A stretch of 64,000 bases of DNA from Strobilurus pachycystidiatus (GCA_019915135.1 JAHLMK010000005.1:2108001-2172000); one strand, 5' to 3'. Counted from the first letter of the stretch, positions 45,489-57,294 are shown. Notes: generated by a model not told the origin, from the sequence alone. Numbers and translations are program-made.

Positions 45489-46866
45489 CTACGTCGCAGC
45501 CACAGTTTTCTGGGGCTCGATGAACGTTCTGAGCCCCTTCCAGAACGTCGGTCCGTACATGTAATACACGGCCCCAAACGCAGCGCCGCCCAAGTGGGCG
45601 TAGTGATCAAAGAATCTCCATCCGCGAGCAATGCCGATCACGTCGAGGAGAAGGAACCCACCCACGCCCCATTGGATGTTGATGGGATACGACGGAGGGA
45701 AGAATAGTGATATCTGGCCTGTAGGGTATGCGAGCGCCGTGACCACTACGCAAGAGTAGATGGCGCCAGACGCGCCAAGGGAGGGCAGGATGCTGCTGAC
45801 AGCTGCTGACTTGGACGCGGCAGTAGCAGCAGCAGGTGTTGTAGCAGAGACGGCCGCAGCCCATGTATCTGTGACTTTGGGGGCATTGCTAGGAGAGGCA
45901 AGTTGAGCAACGATGCGAGGGTATCGTATCTTTGTCGCCACGACGTGAGACACGAAGGAGGAGAATATGCCCGCTGAAAAGAAGTTGAATATACAATGAA
46001 CGCGGGAGAAGGGATAGATAAGCACCTGTTACGAAGAATGCCGCAAAGTGGTGAGCTGGATTGGACTCGAGTTGATCTTTAGGAGGTATCGTCGGCTGGA
46101 CACGACTGAAATACGTCGCTGCGGACGCCCCAAAGCTCTCCAGGGCAAGGCAATTGCAGAGTAAATGGATGAAGCTGCGATGACTGAACACAGAGGTCAA
46201 CATCGTGTATGACAAGCCTGAGAGCGGATTGTGCAGGTAGCTGCGACGCATCAACGGCTCGAACCGGCGGAACTGCCAGAAGGCCCATATTCCAGCGTTC
46301 AGGAAGCAGATTTTCCAGCAGAACCGGCGCTGTTCTGTGGCGTCGGCCCAGGGCTGTGCGACGGCCAAGTACGCGCCTGCGAGCCACGGCTTGAACAGTT
46401 TGGGCAGGGCATCCAGCTGTTCTTGAAATGATGCGAACTGAGTTCGAAGGTCCTATAGAACAGAATCAATAATGGTGGTTTTTCGTGAGCGAATGGTAAG
46501 CGCACCTTGACGAGTTCAATGTGCTGGGCGCGTCGGAGGTCCATGTTCGATAGGGACGCCCACCTGCTGGTCGTCCTAGCCTTTTCCGTCCATATGGCGG
46601 TGTCAATATTCGACTGATAGGCAGCGTAGGTGAACACCGTTGCGGAGCCTAGCAAGAGGAACTGCAGGAATCATTGAGCCCTCCGTCACGGGCCGTCGCT
46701 TTGCACTACGCACTACGAGCTGATTGCGCGCTCTCGGCGGCGCGAGTTCGAGCGCCTTCTCGTCGCGCGCTGCCCTGAAGGGTATTTTTGACCGGAGAGA
46801 GCGTGTTTGGGCGCCATGAAATGGACGCAGGAGGGACGGAAGGCGATGCCGAAGAAAGAGAGACAT
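45489..46866 (-). CDS. Mitochondrial rhomboid protease (Pcp1/PARL-like)
   Basis: This intramembrane serine protease of the inner mitochondrial membrane processes substrates such as Mgm1 and Ccp1 in yeast. Four exons keep frame (46717-46866, 46506-46661, 46026-46452, 45489-45973; 405 residues). The N-terminus MSLFLRHRLPSLLRPFHGAQ is an Arg-rich, acid-free targeting sequence. Core: LGSATVFTYAAYQS, CWKICFLNAGIWAFWQF, YTMLTSVFSHRSFIHLLCN (conserved H..N), AGIFSSFVSHVVA, the catalytic serine motif SLGASGAIYSCV, and the catalytic histidine in HYAHLGGAAFGAVYYM. Both dyad residues are present. A longer-than-usual Ala/Thr-rich loop (PAAATAASKSAA) precedes the serine helix. It is divergent from the methyltransferase gene. 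Confidence 0.9.
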
Positions 46867-46938
46867 GTCAACAGCCGTCAACAGCTCCGTCACCAAGTCT
46901 TTCGACTTGCCGGTGATTACGACCCCCTTCGGCGGGGC

Positions 46939-48134
46939 ATGGGCGACTCTGAGCTCCGCGGAGAGTCATGGGGGCCCGTTCGACTTGGAGAAGATGCGCA
47001 GAGAGTGCTCGATGCGGACGAGGAGGTATGTAACGTATTGCCTTTTTCCTTCCTTGTTTTTGCAGCTCACCAACGACTAGGTTTTCCTACTGTACTCTGA
47101 TCTAAACACTGGAGATGCTATCAACAACACTAATGAACAATTCCGTGGTCTAGGCCATGTTGACTCGAAAAGCAACATTCTTGAGATCACCATTGAGCTT
47201 GTTCCTCCGACACGCGCCTCCGACCCAGGCCGCCACGGACGGGCTTCAAGGAAGTCAGGCAAGACCTCAAAGGCACAGCCGAAGACATTCTCTCTTCAGA
47301 TCGCGCAAGACGTGACAGCGTTGCGAAGCAGAGACGGCGACACTGGCAGCGTCGTCTGGAAAGCCAGGTGCGCTGGAGTCTACCTTCCCGACACGCCAAT
47401 CCTGAATCACTCGAAGCGTTGATTTCGTCCATTTAATCCTCCAACAACTCCATTACAATCGATCGGACGAATCAATCTTCGTCAAGGAAAACCTTGGTGA
47501 AATGACTGCTTTAGAACTGGGGCAAGTATACTACCAATCTTGCGTCTACAAAACCCCCTTGACTTCTCCTCGCAGTGCTGGTACTGGCATCCTCGGTCTC
47601 GGTATCCACTCCTGGTTCAAGAAGTACATCCTGACAGACACCGAATCCATGCACCATCTCCTCTCCAAGAACCTATCGCTCAACGTTCCCCAAAACCCAA
47701 ACACCAGTCTCTCAATAGCGGACCTCGACTGGGTAGCCCTCTCATCTACGCCCCACCACCTCCGCGGCAAAGCCTTCGATTTCCCGCCCCTCGACCTCAT
47801 CCTCTCAGTGGACTGCGTCTACCACCCATCCCTGATGCCGGCTTTCGTCGAAACGATTGACTACCTGTCTACGGCTGGGCGTACAACGGTTGTCGTTGTG
47901 ATAGAACTTCGGGACGAGGGTGCTATCACGACGATGCTGGAGCTGTGGCTGGCCAAGGGCACCTGGGAGATCTGGCGGTATGGGAGACAGAATGGACTCG
48001 GCAGGCCATATGTTATCTGGGTGGCGAGAAAACTGGAGAACAGTAATGGTATGCTACGTTCCTGACACTGTTCATACGCTTGTTGATTTGCAGTCATGTC
48101 CTTTGAAGCGAAAGATACCGACACATTCACCTAG
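46939..48134 (+). CDS. Methyltransf_16 protein-lysine methyltransferase (EFM6/METTL21-like), with GC-AG intron
   Basis: This SAM-dependent lysine methyltransferase would, by analogy, act on a translation factor. Five exons sum to an intact frame (46939-47025, 47081-47367, 47417-47521, 47576-48048, 48094-48134; 330 residues). Motifs: VFLLYSDLNTGD, GSVVWKASVDFVHLIL, motif I MTALELGAGTGILGLGI formed across exon 3/4, TDTESMHHLLSKNLSLN, DLILSVDCVYHPSLMPAF (DxxY-like), WEIWRYGRQNGLGRPY. The third intron (47522-47575) must start with GCAAGT: the nearby GT donor would break the frame and destroy motif I. The start is uncertain: ATG 46939 is used, ATG 46816 is in frame, and an ATG at 46865 lies in a frame that does not continue. 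It is the second family member in this window. Confidence 0.85.
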
Positions 48135-49089
48135 ATCTCTGGTCGCGTTGTTGAGTATTGTGGTCTACACGGCACGCGGTATCCATCGCTTGTAATAGCA
48201 CTTCGATGCTTCTGATAGAGAAGAGCAATTGCAAAACGGAATTTTATCCGCTGCGGTCGAGCGTCGAGAACGTTTTCATTCTATGATGGAAAGCTTCTCC
48301 GAATGCGCGCTCTTGATGACACTGAAGACCAAGCCCTCCCACCGATATTCTGGCGCTCTGGTGACGACCTCTCAAATTATAACGAGTGTGTGTTTTCGCA
48401 CCTCCCCAGCCTATCCGACGCCAGAACTTGGCTTATCATTCTTGACATCGTCCAACACACAGTGCAACAAGGACTCGTACTTTCTGGACCTGATGGCGTA
48501 TACATATGAGAGGAGATGCACAGCAGCAGATATGGTACGATGCGTGGAGGATGAATCATTCAATCTCCTGTACTGAAATCAACCGTGAACCCCGCTTTCC
48601 CGAGACAACAATCAGTCCACGTTTCAAGGATCCGAACTCTTTAACTTAGATCTGTGATGGCACACACAATCAGGATCAATGAGATGCACAACAGCAGATT
48701 TTGTGATTGCGACACCAGATACACAAAGTTCAAACCACGATGAACGTCGCCTGAAAACGTCTCCGCATATCACACAATGAGGACGTGTATCACAGATGTA
48801 GACAACTCAGGTAGCAACAGATATCGGCCTATGTATGCGGACGACATATATACCACCCGCAGGCTGCGACGCATCACTGTGTTTCTCGTAAACCAGACTT
48901 GGCTCACAAAGTGATGATGATTGAACTAATTATTGACCCATTTCTGATGGGCCAAGATACAAGTAAATTAAGCTCCGTTTGATGTGTATTGCTATGGATC
49001 GTAAATGATACAGTTGATGTGGCGTGCGCGCATGTAAATGTGATGTCCGACAACGATGTACAAAATTGGATAGGTAGTGGGGTGTGCGA
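48135..49089. other. Convergent intergenic region, no supported gene
   Basis: A frame at 48303-48509 (MRALDDTEDQALPPIFWRSG) looks protein-like but has no recognisable domain or extension. It may be a gene fragment. Otherwise nothing is supported. Confidence 0.45.
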
Positions 49090-50876
49090 TTATGAGAGGA
49101 ACAACAACACGGCGAGGAAGCATCCCCAGGCAGCAAGCGCAGGACTGTTGCTGGTGAAGGCACCGTTACCATGCGTGGAACTCCTCTCATTGGTACTTGT
49201 GGCGGACACCGCAGCAGCTACGGAACCGATCGTCGCACTGGGGACCACGGCGTCAATGTCACCATTCATCGAGAGGGCTTGTTCGCTCAGCGTAGCAAAG
49301 CCGACGGATGGAGTGTCATAGCGGAACACGGAGTAGACGTTTTTCTGGAACAGCATCAATACCATCTTAGAATGGATGAGGGTGTTACTCACGAGGAAAG
49401 TATCCCCAACGATCCACGAAGGTCCACTGCTGCCAGAGGAAAACTCGAAGAAAGCTCCGATACATTGACTGGTAGACACTTGCTGGAGAAGGAAGTCGTC
49501 GTTTGAGATGCTCCACGCCTTTCCACCAAAGGAGATGGTCGTATTAATGGTGGTGTCGCACGCTATAAATAAGATGTTAACTTTGGACACATAAAAATAG
49601 CTCGAATCGCTCACGATAGAGGTAGTAACCCTCGTAGTTTCCTGTGCCAACTTCGGAATCGGGTATCAGGGCGTAGAGAGCAGCTATATCGTCCGCTGGT
49701 CCACCCACAAGGGTAGTACCAGTGTCGATTGCTGCGTGCAACTCTGATCCGCTCCCAAGCGTAACAGAACTGCCTTGTACGGTCAACTCTGTTGTTGGCT
49801 GAGTAAAACGCTGACAGTATGATGACCGATACTCATACCTGAGATTGCGATCATCCAGTAACTCCCCGAGTCCACAAGATCGGTGTATTCCACGTCGCCA
49901 GTGTAGAGCGAAGAATTCAAAGCACCCATCGTGAAGGTTCCGCCTTGTTCAAGTTGTTGGGCGCCATTTACATTGAGATAGCTAGGCGAAATGAATACTA
50001 GAATGGTGAATGAATGATGCCAGTCACTCACCGAGTAAGTTGGAATGCCATGACGGCCTCGTCCCACGCACCGCCCGACGCCAACGCCTGCCAGAATGGT
50101 GTAGCACCAGATGAAGCGATAGTTTGCCACGCAAGACCCAAAAGACCGGAGATTGGACTAGACAGCAGACCAGATGAGACCTGGTCGCAGACTGCGAATA
50201 CTTGGTTTGAAACGGAGAATCCGGCCATTTGAATGGTGTCTGAGCCGAGAACGCCAGCTGCTGCGCCACTGCCGTAGGTGATGCTGAAGTCATTGGTGGT
50301 GTTGGTGAAGGTGGAGGAGTCGGCGGTGTTGAAGGTAGAAATGCCATTGCAGCCTGTCCTACAACTACTGTCGGCGACCCACAGATCGCTGCGTGTCCGG
50401 TCAGAATGAAGACAGAAGGACAGAATGAACAATGCAACGTACGCGGAGCCAGTGTCTAATATGACGTTGTAAGAAACGGCGGGAGTCCCGATTGCCAACG
50501 AGCCAAAGAAACTACGAGCCACTCAGGATGCGGCCGATGAGGCGACGAGGATGTAGACTTACACAGAGTCTGCTCCTTGATTGACGAGGCTGTCGTTCTT
50601 TGAGCAAGCTGATCAAGAGGCGACAAGGCGTGCTCACGAATTGTAGCCACTGCTGCGCTTCCTTGAGGGCGTCGAGCGTCCATATTTCGCATGCAGCCCG
50701 TCTCTCTGGCTCTTTGCCCAAAGACCCATCTCCTCTTTAGTCTTGGATGATGGAGCCCGCCTATGTAAGTTCATGGACAGGCCTCCAGCGCCGGGCGTGC
50801 TAGGCTGGGGAGCAGCAATGACATCTGCGGATATCGAAAGCAAAACAGCAAAACATAGCGATGAGGGTGATAGCAT
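49090..50876 (-). CDS. Secreted or GPI-anchored pepsin-type aspartic protease (family A1)
   Basis: This is an endopeptidase active at acid pH. The gene has six or more exons and a signal peptide (MLSPSSLCFAVLLSISADVI then AAPQ). A propeptide follows. The mature part contains the first catalytic motif VILDTGSA joined by splicing to DLWVADSSC, an intact flap region (ITYGSGAAAGVLGSDTIQMA), and ISGLLGLAWQTIASSG. The second catalytic motif is HAAIDTGTTLVGGPADDI. Cysteine pairs typical of A1 are present (DSSCRTGC, SQCIGAFF). WIVGDTFLKNVYSVF is the conserved C-terminal strand. After the domain come ~75 Ser/Thr-rich residues and a hydrophobic end (ALAAWGCFLAVLLFLS), which fits a GPI-anchor signal. 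Both aspartates are present, so it should be active. Confidence 0.9.
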
Positions 50877-51495
50877 GATGATGAAAAGGAGGTAAGAGAG
50901 GGTGGAAGTAGGTAGGAATGTTGATGGTTATAAAGGGAAAAAAGCGCTGCTGTGCTCGTCCTGCGAGGAGAAAAGGAAGAGTCGAGGCAAAACAATATCA
51001 CGGCGGCCAAGAGCAACTGCGCATCATCTTGACAGGAGCCAGGTTAGGCAATCGCCGATCACGCGTAACGTAATCGCTAGTCTGGCTTGCGCTTGTTCGC
51101 TGCCCTACTCTTCGGCGGGCTCCTTCCCGTCGTCCCCGGTCTTGGTGCGCAGTCGTTGCCGGATTGTTACTGAAGAGGATTCCAGCAGAATACTGCCTCT
51201 GCTAACTACGAGAACTGTGGAGGTATTCTTGGCCGCTCTTTCACTCTAACTTTGCTTGAGCCGCACCGTCATCCCCGAAACACAAAAGGCCCGCAGCATC
51301 ACAAATGACCGAGCACAGCACCGGTTCCGGGTCAACTTTCGACTCCTTGGCCCCTTCGCCAACTCCTCGCTGTGGCGCCAACGTCAATCATAAACCCTCT
51401 CCGTCCAATTCATTGCACCGAGGTAAAAAGAAAGCCGACGGACAGTGGATATCTCAGACAGTCGTTATACAGCTACACATACACACTTTTCTTGC
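50877..51495. other. Intergenic region, no supported gene
   Basis: It contains the aspartic protease promoter and the 3' untranslated region of the H3-variant gene. A 65-codon plus-strand frame at 51305-51502 has no domain. Confidence 0.5.
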
Positions 51496-52067
51496 TCAAT
51501 AATTAGGAGACCCACGAATCCGCCGCACAAGCATCATATCTCGAGGCATGATGGTCACCCGCTTGGCATGAACAGCCGCCAAGTTCGTCGCTTCGAATAG
51601 TTCCACCAGATACGCCTCAGCTGCTTCTTGCAAGGCGGTGAGCGCAGCGCTCTGAAAACGAAGGTCTGGGAACCACTGCTCGTGAAGTTAGTGTGGGATG
51701 CAAATCCATGCAATTTGAACTCACTTGGAGGTTTTGCGCTATTTCGCGCACTAGACGCTGGAAGGGTATCTTGCGAATAAGAAGCTCCGTAGAGCTCTGA
51801 TAGCGGCGTATCTGACGAAGGGCGACTTCGCCCGGCCTGAAACGTCGTGGGCGCTGGTATATATGAACATTGCTGCGGCTCTGAATGGTCGAATAAGTTT
51901 GGGAGAACGACGAGTATTTATGCCACAAACAGCAGTCTTTCGGGCAAGCTGAAACTCAAATTTGGGCGCAGGCGGTTTACCTGTACTGTCGTGAGGAAGG
52001 AAATGCATTCATGGCCACGACACGTACCTCCAGTAGATTTGCGAGCGGTTTGCTTGGTGCGAGCCAT
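51496..52067 (-). CDS. Histone H3 variant, CENP-A/Cse4-like candidate
   Basis: This is a histone-fold protein predicted to replace H3 in centromeric nucleosomes. Four exons join cleanly (52028-52067, 51931-51980, 51725-51880, 51496-51675; 141 residues). The tail starts exactly like canonical H3 ([15 protein letters not shown]) but then diverges ([15 protein letters not shown]). The fold reads [40 protein letters not shown], then loop 1 [49 protein letters not shown]. Loop 1 is two residues longer than in canonical H3, and the alpha2 and C-terminal residues differ, both CENP-A hallmarks. It keeps F-Q at the usual FQS site, so a divergent non-centromeric H3 variant remains possible. No frame damage is seen. 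Confidence 0.75.
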
Positions 52068-52661
52068 TGGGAAGCACAATTTGGCTGCGGTCCCCGTTCT
52101 TATGTGTGCGAGGCATCACAGATAGACTTCATGGACCAGAGAAAAGAAGAGATCGTCAACTTCGCAAGAATGATCCTCTCTGGGTATTTGTACAAAACCG
52201 AAGATCATTCAGGTTCCCAGAAGATCTCAAAAACCCTCCTGTGATTCAAGTCTAGGTCCAGCTCGGCTAGCTTCAATCCAGAAGTTGGGAGGAAAAACGA
52301 CCGGCGGAGTGGCGATGTGAGGAAGGAGGGCCCGTTGGGCGCTTCGCTCACGGCGGCCAATTTGCTCAACGCTGACAGTGACAGCAGATGGCTTCAGCTT
52401 CCAGGCTTGGCGAGTTGTAAGCGCATGGTCGTATATCTGGGCCCTCGGTATTCCAGACACGCTTGGCATACCCCGTGGTTGATTTCTTTCCGCTGGCATG
52501 CCTGGAATCCAAGAGCTCAGCGGACTAGGCGCAAGAACAACAATAACCAGGGATTAGTTTACGTTGAATGTTCATAAATTTAGTGACATCTGAGAAGTGT
52601 TTTCAGTTTCGCTACCGTAGTTCGATAAAATAAGCTCGCACCATTACTCCTCCAATATTAC
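52068..52661. other. Intergenic region upstream of H3 variant
   Basis: Overlapping ~90-codon frames occur on both strands (52227-52577) without recognisable domains. It includes the H3-variant promoter and the 3' end of the F-box gene transcript. Confidence 0.45.
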
Positions 52662-54041
52662 TTACCACTGCAACACTGTCACTTTGCCGAATCCAGAGCC
52701 CAATGCGATACGACCATGCTCTTCATCGTAATCCAGTGCTGTCCAATTGTTCAAGGTATTGGTATGAACCTTGAACGTTTTGACATCAGCGTCTGCATTC
52801 AATGGTCCGGGAAACGCCGCTGCCACCAGCGTTTCCTTCGCAAGCAGGTCTGAAGCGTCATCAACGACCATGGACCGCTCCTGGGGACTGATCCAAATCG
52901 CCGTGCCATGGCGGCCGAGGGCAACATCGGGACAACGCAGTGCGCCTCGCGGGGATGAGACATCAGCTGCGGCGATTGGAGGGAAGATGTAGCCCGAATC
53001 ATCCTTGGCGTGAGCGATGTGATGCAGTTGCAACGTGCTGATGTCGGCGGTCCATGGATTATCGTTCTGGTGGCGGATGAGGAGAGAAATCTGATCTGTT
53101 GTGGGGCGGTATGAAGCGCTAGCACCGTCTACCCAGCCAAACGAATGAGTCGCAACGAGGTCGCAGGAAGGGTAGCGGAAGAGGCTGATTGAGCGAGCAC
53201 GGACGATCAGGATGTGAGTCGAGGTGAAGACGACGTCTATGCAATGGTCGACCACATGCACAAGAGGTGAATCCAAGACGATGGTTGTTCCCGTTTCAAA
53301 GTCATATACGGTTGTACTGTTAGTATCGTCGCACAGCGCGAGGCGGGTATCGTGTAGTGAGATCGGTCTCAGGTTTGTAGGTAGTTCACGGATAGGATTT
53401 AGTTGACCGGCGTCATCGAGACTGAGTAGCACTACGTGTTGCGGACTGTAGGTGTTAGAGTTGTAGAGGCAGATAAGAGATCGTTACGTTCATACCCGTT
53501 GAGTTGACTGGTGAGGATTGCGACGCAGATGTGTGCATCGCTCTGATCGTTCAGAGTAAGAGGACCGTTGAACACGGAACCATGAGGTGACCATTCGCTG
53601 CACTTGCGACTGGATTTCCAGTCCCATATTGTGAGGACTGACCATATTGCGTTGGATACAGTCAGAAGCCAGTCCTCTCGAACGAACCGGACCTCTGTTA
53701 TAGAGGTGCTCAACGTCGCCATGAACTCAGTTTCAGTCGTCAGGTCCAGTCTCCCAGATCGCCATTTAGACGCGACGCGGTAGGATCGTCGCGTGTGCTG
53801 TTCCAGATTCTTGTTTTGCGGGCAAGGGAAGACCGCATTTTTACAGGCGTTGATCCAAGTGATGCGGAGCCTCGAGATGTCGCAAAGACGACGAGACGAC
53901 TATATCCCAGATGAAGGGTAAATATTGTGGGACAATGGGAAGCAGTCCTACCTCGCGAAGACGAAGAATTTCGGGGACCTCAAGGAAGCCAAGTACGTGA
54001 ATCAAGACGTCCTCAGGGAGTGCGTCGAGTGTCCAGATCAT
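52662..54041 (-). CDS. F-box protein with WD-like beta-propeller
   Basis: This is a probable SCF adaptor. Exon 1 starts at 54041 with MIWTLDALPEDVLIHVLGFL and EVPEILRLRE, a clear F-box. After a ~50-nt intron the box is completed by SSRRLCDISRLRITWINACK, followed by EQHTRRSYRVASKWRSGRLD. The propeller-like part comprises ITEVRFVREDWLLTVSNAIW, LTIWDWKSSRKCSEW, a further intron near 53430-53490, then HVVLLSLDDAGQLNPIREL and later blades, ending with TALDYDEEHGRIALGSGFGK and VTVLQW at 52662. The arrangement matches the Agaricomycete group 'F-box plus degenerate WD blades'. The target is unknown. Confidence 0.82.
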
Positions 54042-54481
54042 GGTGAAGGAACAGGTTGAAGATTCGTCATGCAGTGCTCGGGACGTCCGGAACGGAGTCG
54101 GCGTGCCTGATTTTCTGAGTGCTACCAGCTCTCACAGTACTGACAGTTTCTGGGAGGACACTGGTTGCCTCTCGTACATGAATCCTAATTTGGTGTGTTG
54201 CGCGACGAACCCATTCATATGCATACAAAAAAGCACATCCCTTGTTTATACGGTAGGTTTACGACCGAGTCGGGAGTGAGCCTTCCTGGTCGCGAGGTGC
54301 AAGCTGGGTGCAAGCACGCTCTTACCGCCCACGTACTATTAGATTTGCTCGCCAGACTTCTAACAGGCACGAGGTAATACTATAAGACGTTCTTACGCTA
54401 CTTGGTATACGGTCTTCTCGGTCACCATGAAGTCAATAAATAGCCAAATAATGTACAGTCTGAGGCGTAAAACCCTACACG
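54042..54481. other. Short intergenic region
   Basis: This spacer lies between the F-box gene start and the 3' end of the GPCR-like gene. No gene is seen. Confidence 0.5.
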
Positions 54482-55959
54482 TCAATGATCTGCGGACTCC
54501 AGGTCGCTGTATTTCACCGACCCTGTGGCACGTCGCGGCGAGATCCAGGACTTCCACGTTCGAAAAAGATCCTGTGGATGAGTTAGAACTAGGCGGTTTC
54601 ACGGAGACTCGATGAGAGCGCAGACTTACTCCATGTGTACCGAAGACGAGCCCGCTTACGAAAGGTACTGGAACCACTGGTCAGCCAATATTCGAGGAGG
54701 GAAGAGAGCAAGAATTACTCGTTACTGTCGAGTCTGATCAGCCACCAGTCGCCGAGAAGGGCAAAAAGAAACGAACCTAAGAAGATATTCCATGTACAAC
54801 CTACACTCTTATCCATTGGAATGATGAACACGGCCAAGCTATATGTTCAACACGTCAGCGACAGGAGCAACCATCAACGAGGAAACAACCAACACTAGTG
54901 AGAACACAACAAGAATGGCAAAGACACCGAAGCGTATGGCCATAGACACTTGCAATGCTTTACTTCCACTGTCGTAGTTTCGCCGGTTTTTCACGAGCAT
55001 GATAACAATCCACACTGTATAAGTTGATGTCAGAGCTCTGCAGATGAAACTAGAGAGTCGGGAACGCACTTTCGACAGCGAACATACACGACAGGTTAAG
55101 GATGGTGACGGAAGCAAAAATCCTTGCACTATGTATGCTGTGAGCTTGGAGACAGTGGATTATAAGAAACCCACTGAGGAGAGCCGGCGCTTGCACTGCA
55201 GAACATATGCGCGTAGTCGAACCCAATTGTATCACTGGATGTCACGATCTTGTGGCGCGTCAACACCGAGACGGTAACACAGAGCATGTAGACTTACCAT
55301 AATGGACACACAAGAAACGACAGCGAATACAGCAGGAGATATCCAAGGCATCTTCAAACAGCGCCGTTGGCGACATCCCTTTGGTGGTTTAATACAGACG
55401 CACCAGACGGTCCCAGTGTGCGTTTTTCTTCTGTTCAGTTACAGCGGCATGGAGTCCGATACCCACCTGACAGGACTCAGGAAAACTGAAAGATGAAGAA
55501 AGACGTGGAACGTACATCTAGCATGTATACCAGAAAAGCTGTACTTGCACTACAAGAACGCTGTAGTTCAGCCTGAGTGTGTCTGGTATGAGATACAAAT
55601 TAGCGTACGCTGGAGGTCCTATTTACAGGAAGTGAGCATTCCGGAATGAAGACACTGTCAGTGAGCTTACCTGCATAGATGAGAGCTGCCTGGAAAATAC
55701 ACATCCCGAACGGTGGATCTCCAGTTCGAAATTGAGACGCGATGTTCAGGAGATGGAGAAGTGGGAAGATTGCCAGAGCGATGAACATGCAATACCAAGC
55801 CTTGCTTCGATGAATGCGAGGGTCTAGACGCGCCGTAACGAGGAAGAGCGTCATGGACAGGCTCGACACCACCGCAACTACATTGAACGCGATTAACATA
55901 CTACGCGGAACCGTCCATGAGTCGTCCGGGTTGGAATCGTTCGGTAGCATGTACGACAT
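54482..55959 (-). CDS. Seven-transmembrane GPCR-like receptor
   Basis: Multi-exon membrane protein. The start at 55959 gives MSYMLPNDSNPDDSWTVPRS, then helix 1 (LIAFNVVAVVSSLSMTLFLV), helix 2 (YCMFIALAIFPLLHLLNIAS), a Cys-bearing helix 3 start (GMCIFQAALIYAG) and ANLYLIPDTLRLNYSVLVVQ-like sequence. Later exons give VWIVIMLVKNRRNYDSGSKA (cytosolic loop), IRFGVFAILVVFSLVLVVSS, PVPFVSGLVFGTHG, and after a final intron DLFRTWKSWISPRR. The FGTxxDxxRTW end is typical of the family of orphan fungal receptors related to glucose/cAMP receptors. The ligand is unknown. Exons between 55600 and 55000 are only partly resolved, and the join near 54850 shows a frame problem. Confidence 0.65.
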
Positions 55960-56947
55960 GATGGCGGGAGTGAAGAGTGGATAGCAAGCCACACAACGAT
56001 GGACTGGACAGTGGAAGTAGAACAAGAACCAAGAACAAGGGCCACAACAAAAGGAATATTTATGTCATTGTTGAATAGCATTTCCATACAAAGCGCTTCA
56101 TTTTTGTTGAAACAGGGTGAGGACCATTCCATAGAGGACCATCGATGTGAAACAGACAGATCGGTGCCACGACGAGGAATGGAACCGCCTTTGTGTCCAG
56201 ATAGAACGACGGAGTCGTTTTGAATAGCCGAAAAGTACACGAGCCCGCGAAAGACCGTCGGCTTCGACGCCTGGTCGAGTTTTCTAGTTCCGATGTGGGG
56301 CTTGACAAGGAGGAAAACAGTTGTTGTGCACGTGGAGAGTCGGTCGGGCAAAGAGACTCAGACTAGACTCTATCAACGGGTAAGTGACCTCTTCCCCTCT
56401 GTCGCCTGCCACTGACGCCCTCCCAGACATAAATCTTTGCCCATAGCGAGAAGGAATCCGTCATTGCCGTCAAACCTGACACTACCGTCAAATCCTGGAA
56501 CGCGGGCTTTTATGTAGGCTACCCACTTCTGTTGGCCCCACCTCTCTCCGCCCTGAGCTCGATATGCCTCGTCTGTGACAGGCTCGACTGCCACCCCTCC
56601 TTTGATTGCCGCCTCGCATCTCTCGAGACAGATTTTCTCGGACCGCGGATGTTGTTACACAAACAGAAGACCGCCACCAATGATACTCCGCTCGCGGCAA
56701 GACCAACGCTCAGCGGATGCTGAGAAGGAGCACAGTGTCGAGGACGGTGATGACCGTCGCCACCGACGGCATGGTGGAGGCTCCAACGGCGGCCGCGGCT
56801 ACGGCGGCGGCTATGAGAGAGGCGGATACTCGGGTGGGCGGCCGTTTGATAAGCGACGGTGCGTTCCTAAGGAAATACAAACGACAAAAGGAAGAGAATG
56901 AACTGGAGACGTCGACTGGAGACTAGACTTCAGCGTTTCGGGCCGGG
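55960..56947. other. Intergenic region, possible unrecognised short frame
   Basis: A Gly/Arg-rich plus-strand frame (56575-56901) and a 73-codon minus-strand frame (56373-56594) overlap. Neither has a supported start, splice pattern or family. No gene is called. Confidence 0.45.
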
Positions 56948-57131
56948 CTTTGATGATCTCGATCACGTGTCAGGATGTAACCTGCTCTGAACGTTTATAC
57001 CACCGTCTAAAGATTGTGAAACACGCAACACGCAATGGGTGCGATGTCTGACCTTAGCGATACAACATATTTCCAAGTCATAGAATTGTGATGATCTCTA
57101 CACTGCGGTCGAACCACACATGCCGCCCAAG

Positions 57132-57144
57132 TTCCAGAACATTC
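57132..57144 (+). promoter_or_regulatory. Heat-shock element, Hsp20 copy 2
   Basis: TTCCAGAACATTC is identical to copy 1. Copy 2 also has GAACGTTCTCGAG at 57198-57210, an additional inverted GAA/TTC pair that is degraded in copy 1. Confidence 0.7.
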
Positions 57145-57235
57145 GACTTGCCGCCAGAGTCGACGTCGTTGTCGTCACTGCCAGGTGATGTAGCATCGAA
57201 CGTTCTCGAGGGATCTCATGCCTCTGTCTTCAATG

Positions 57236-57242
57236 TATATAA
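57236..57242 (+). promoter_or_regulatory. TATA box, Hsp20 copy 2
   Basis: TATATAA lies 53 nt upstream of the ATG, in the same position relative to the heat-shock element as in copy 1. Confidence 0.65.
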
Positions 57243-57294
57243 GCCTCTTACTGTGCTGCCCCCCGTTCTCCTCACTCAACTAGCAACTACCACA

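Noticed and set aside
46865..47080. 71-codon frame starting at ATG 46865
   Set aside because: It does not continue in frame into the conserved VFLLYSDL exon; the frame with ATG 46939 does.
56575..56901. Gly/Arg-rich plus-strand frame resembling RGG proteins
   Set aside because: Low complexity only, with no start context or partner exons; the opposite strand is equally open.
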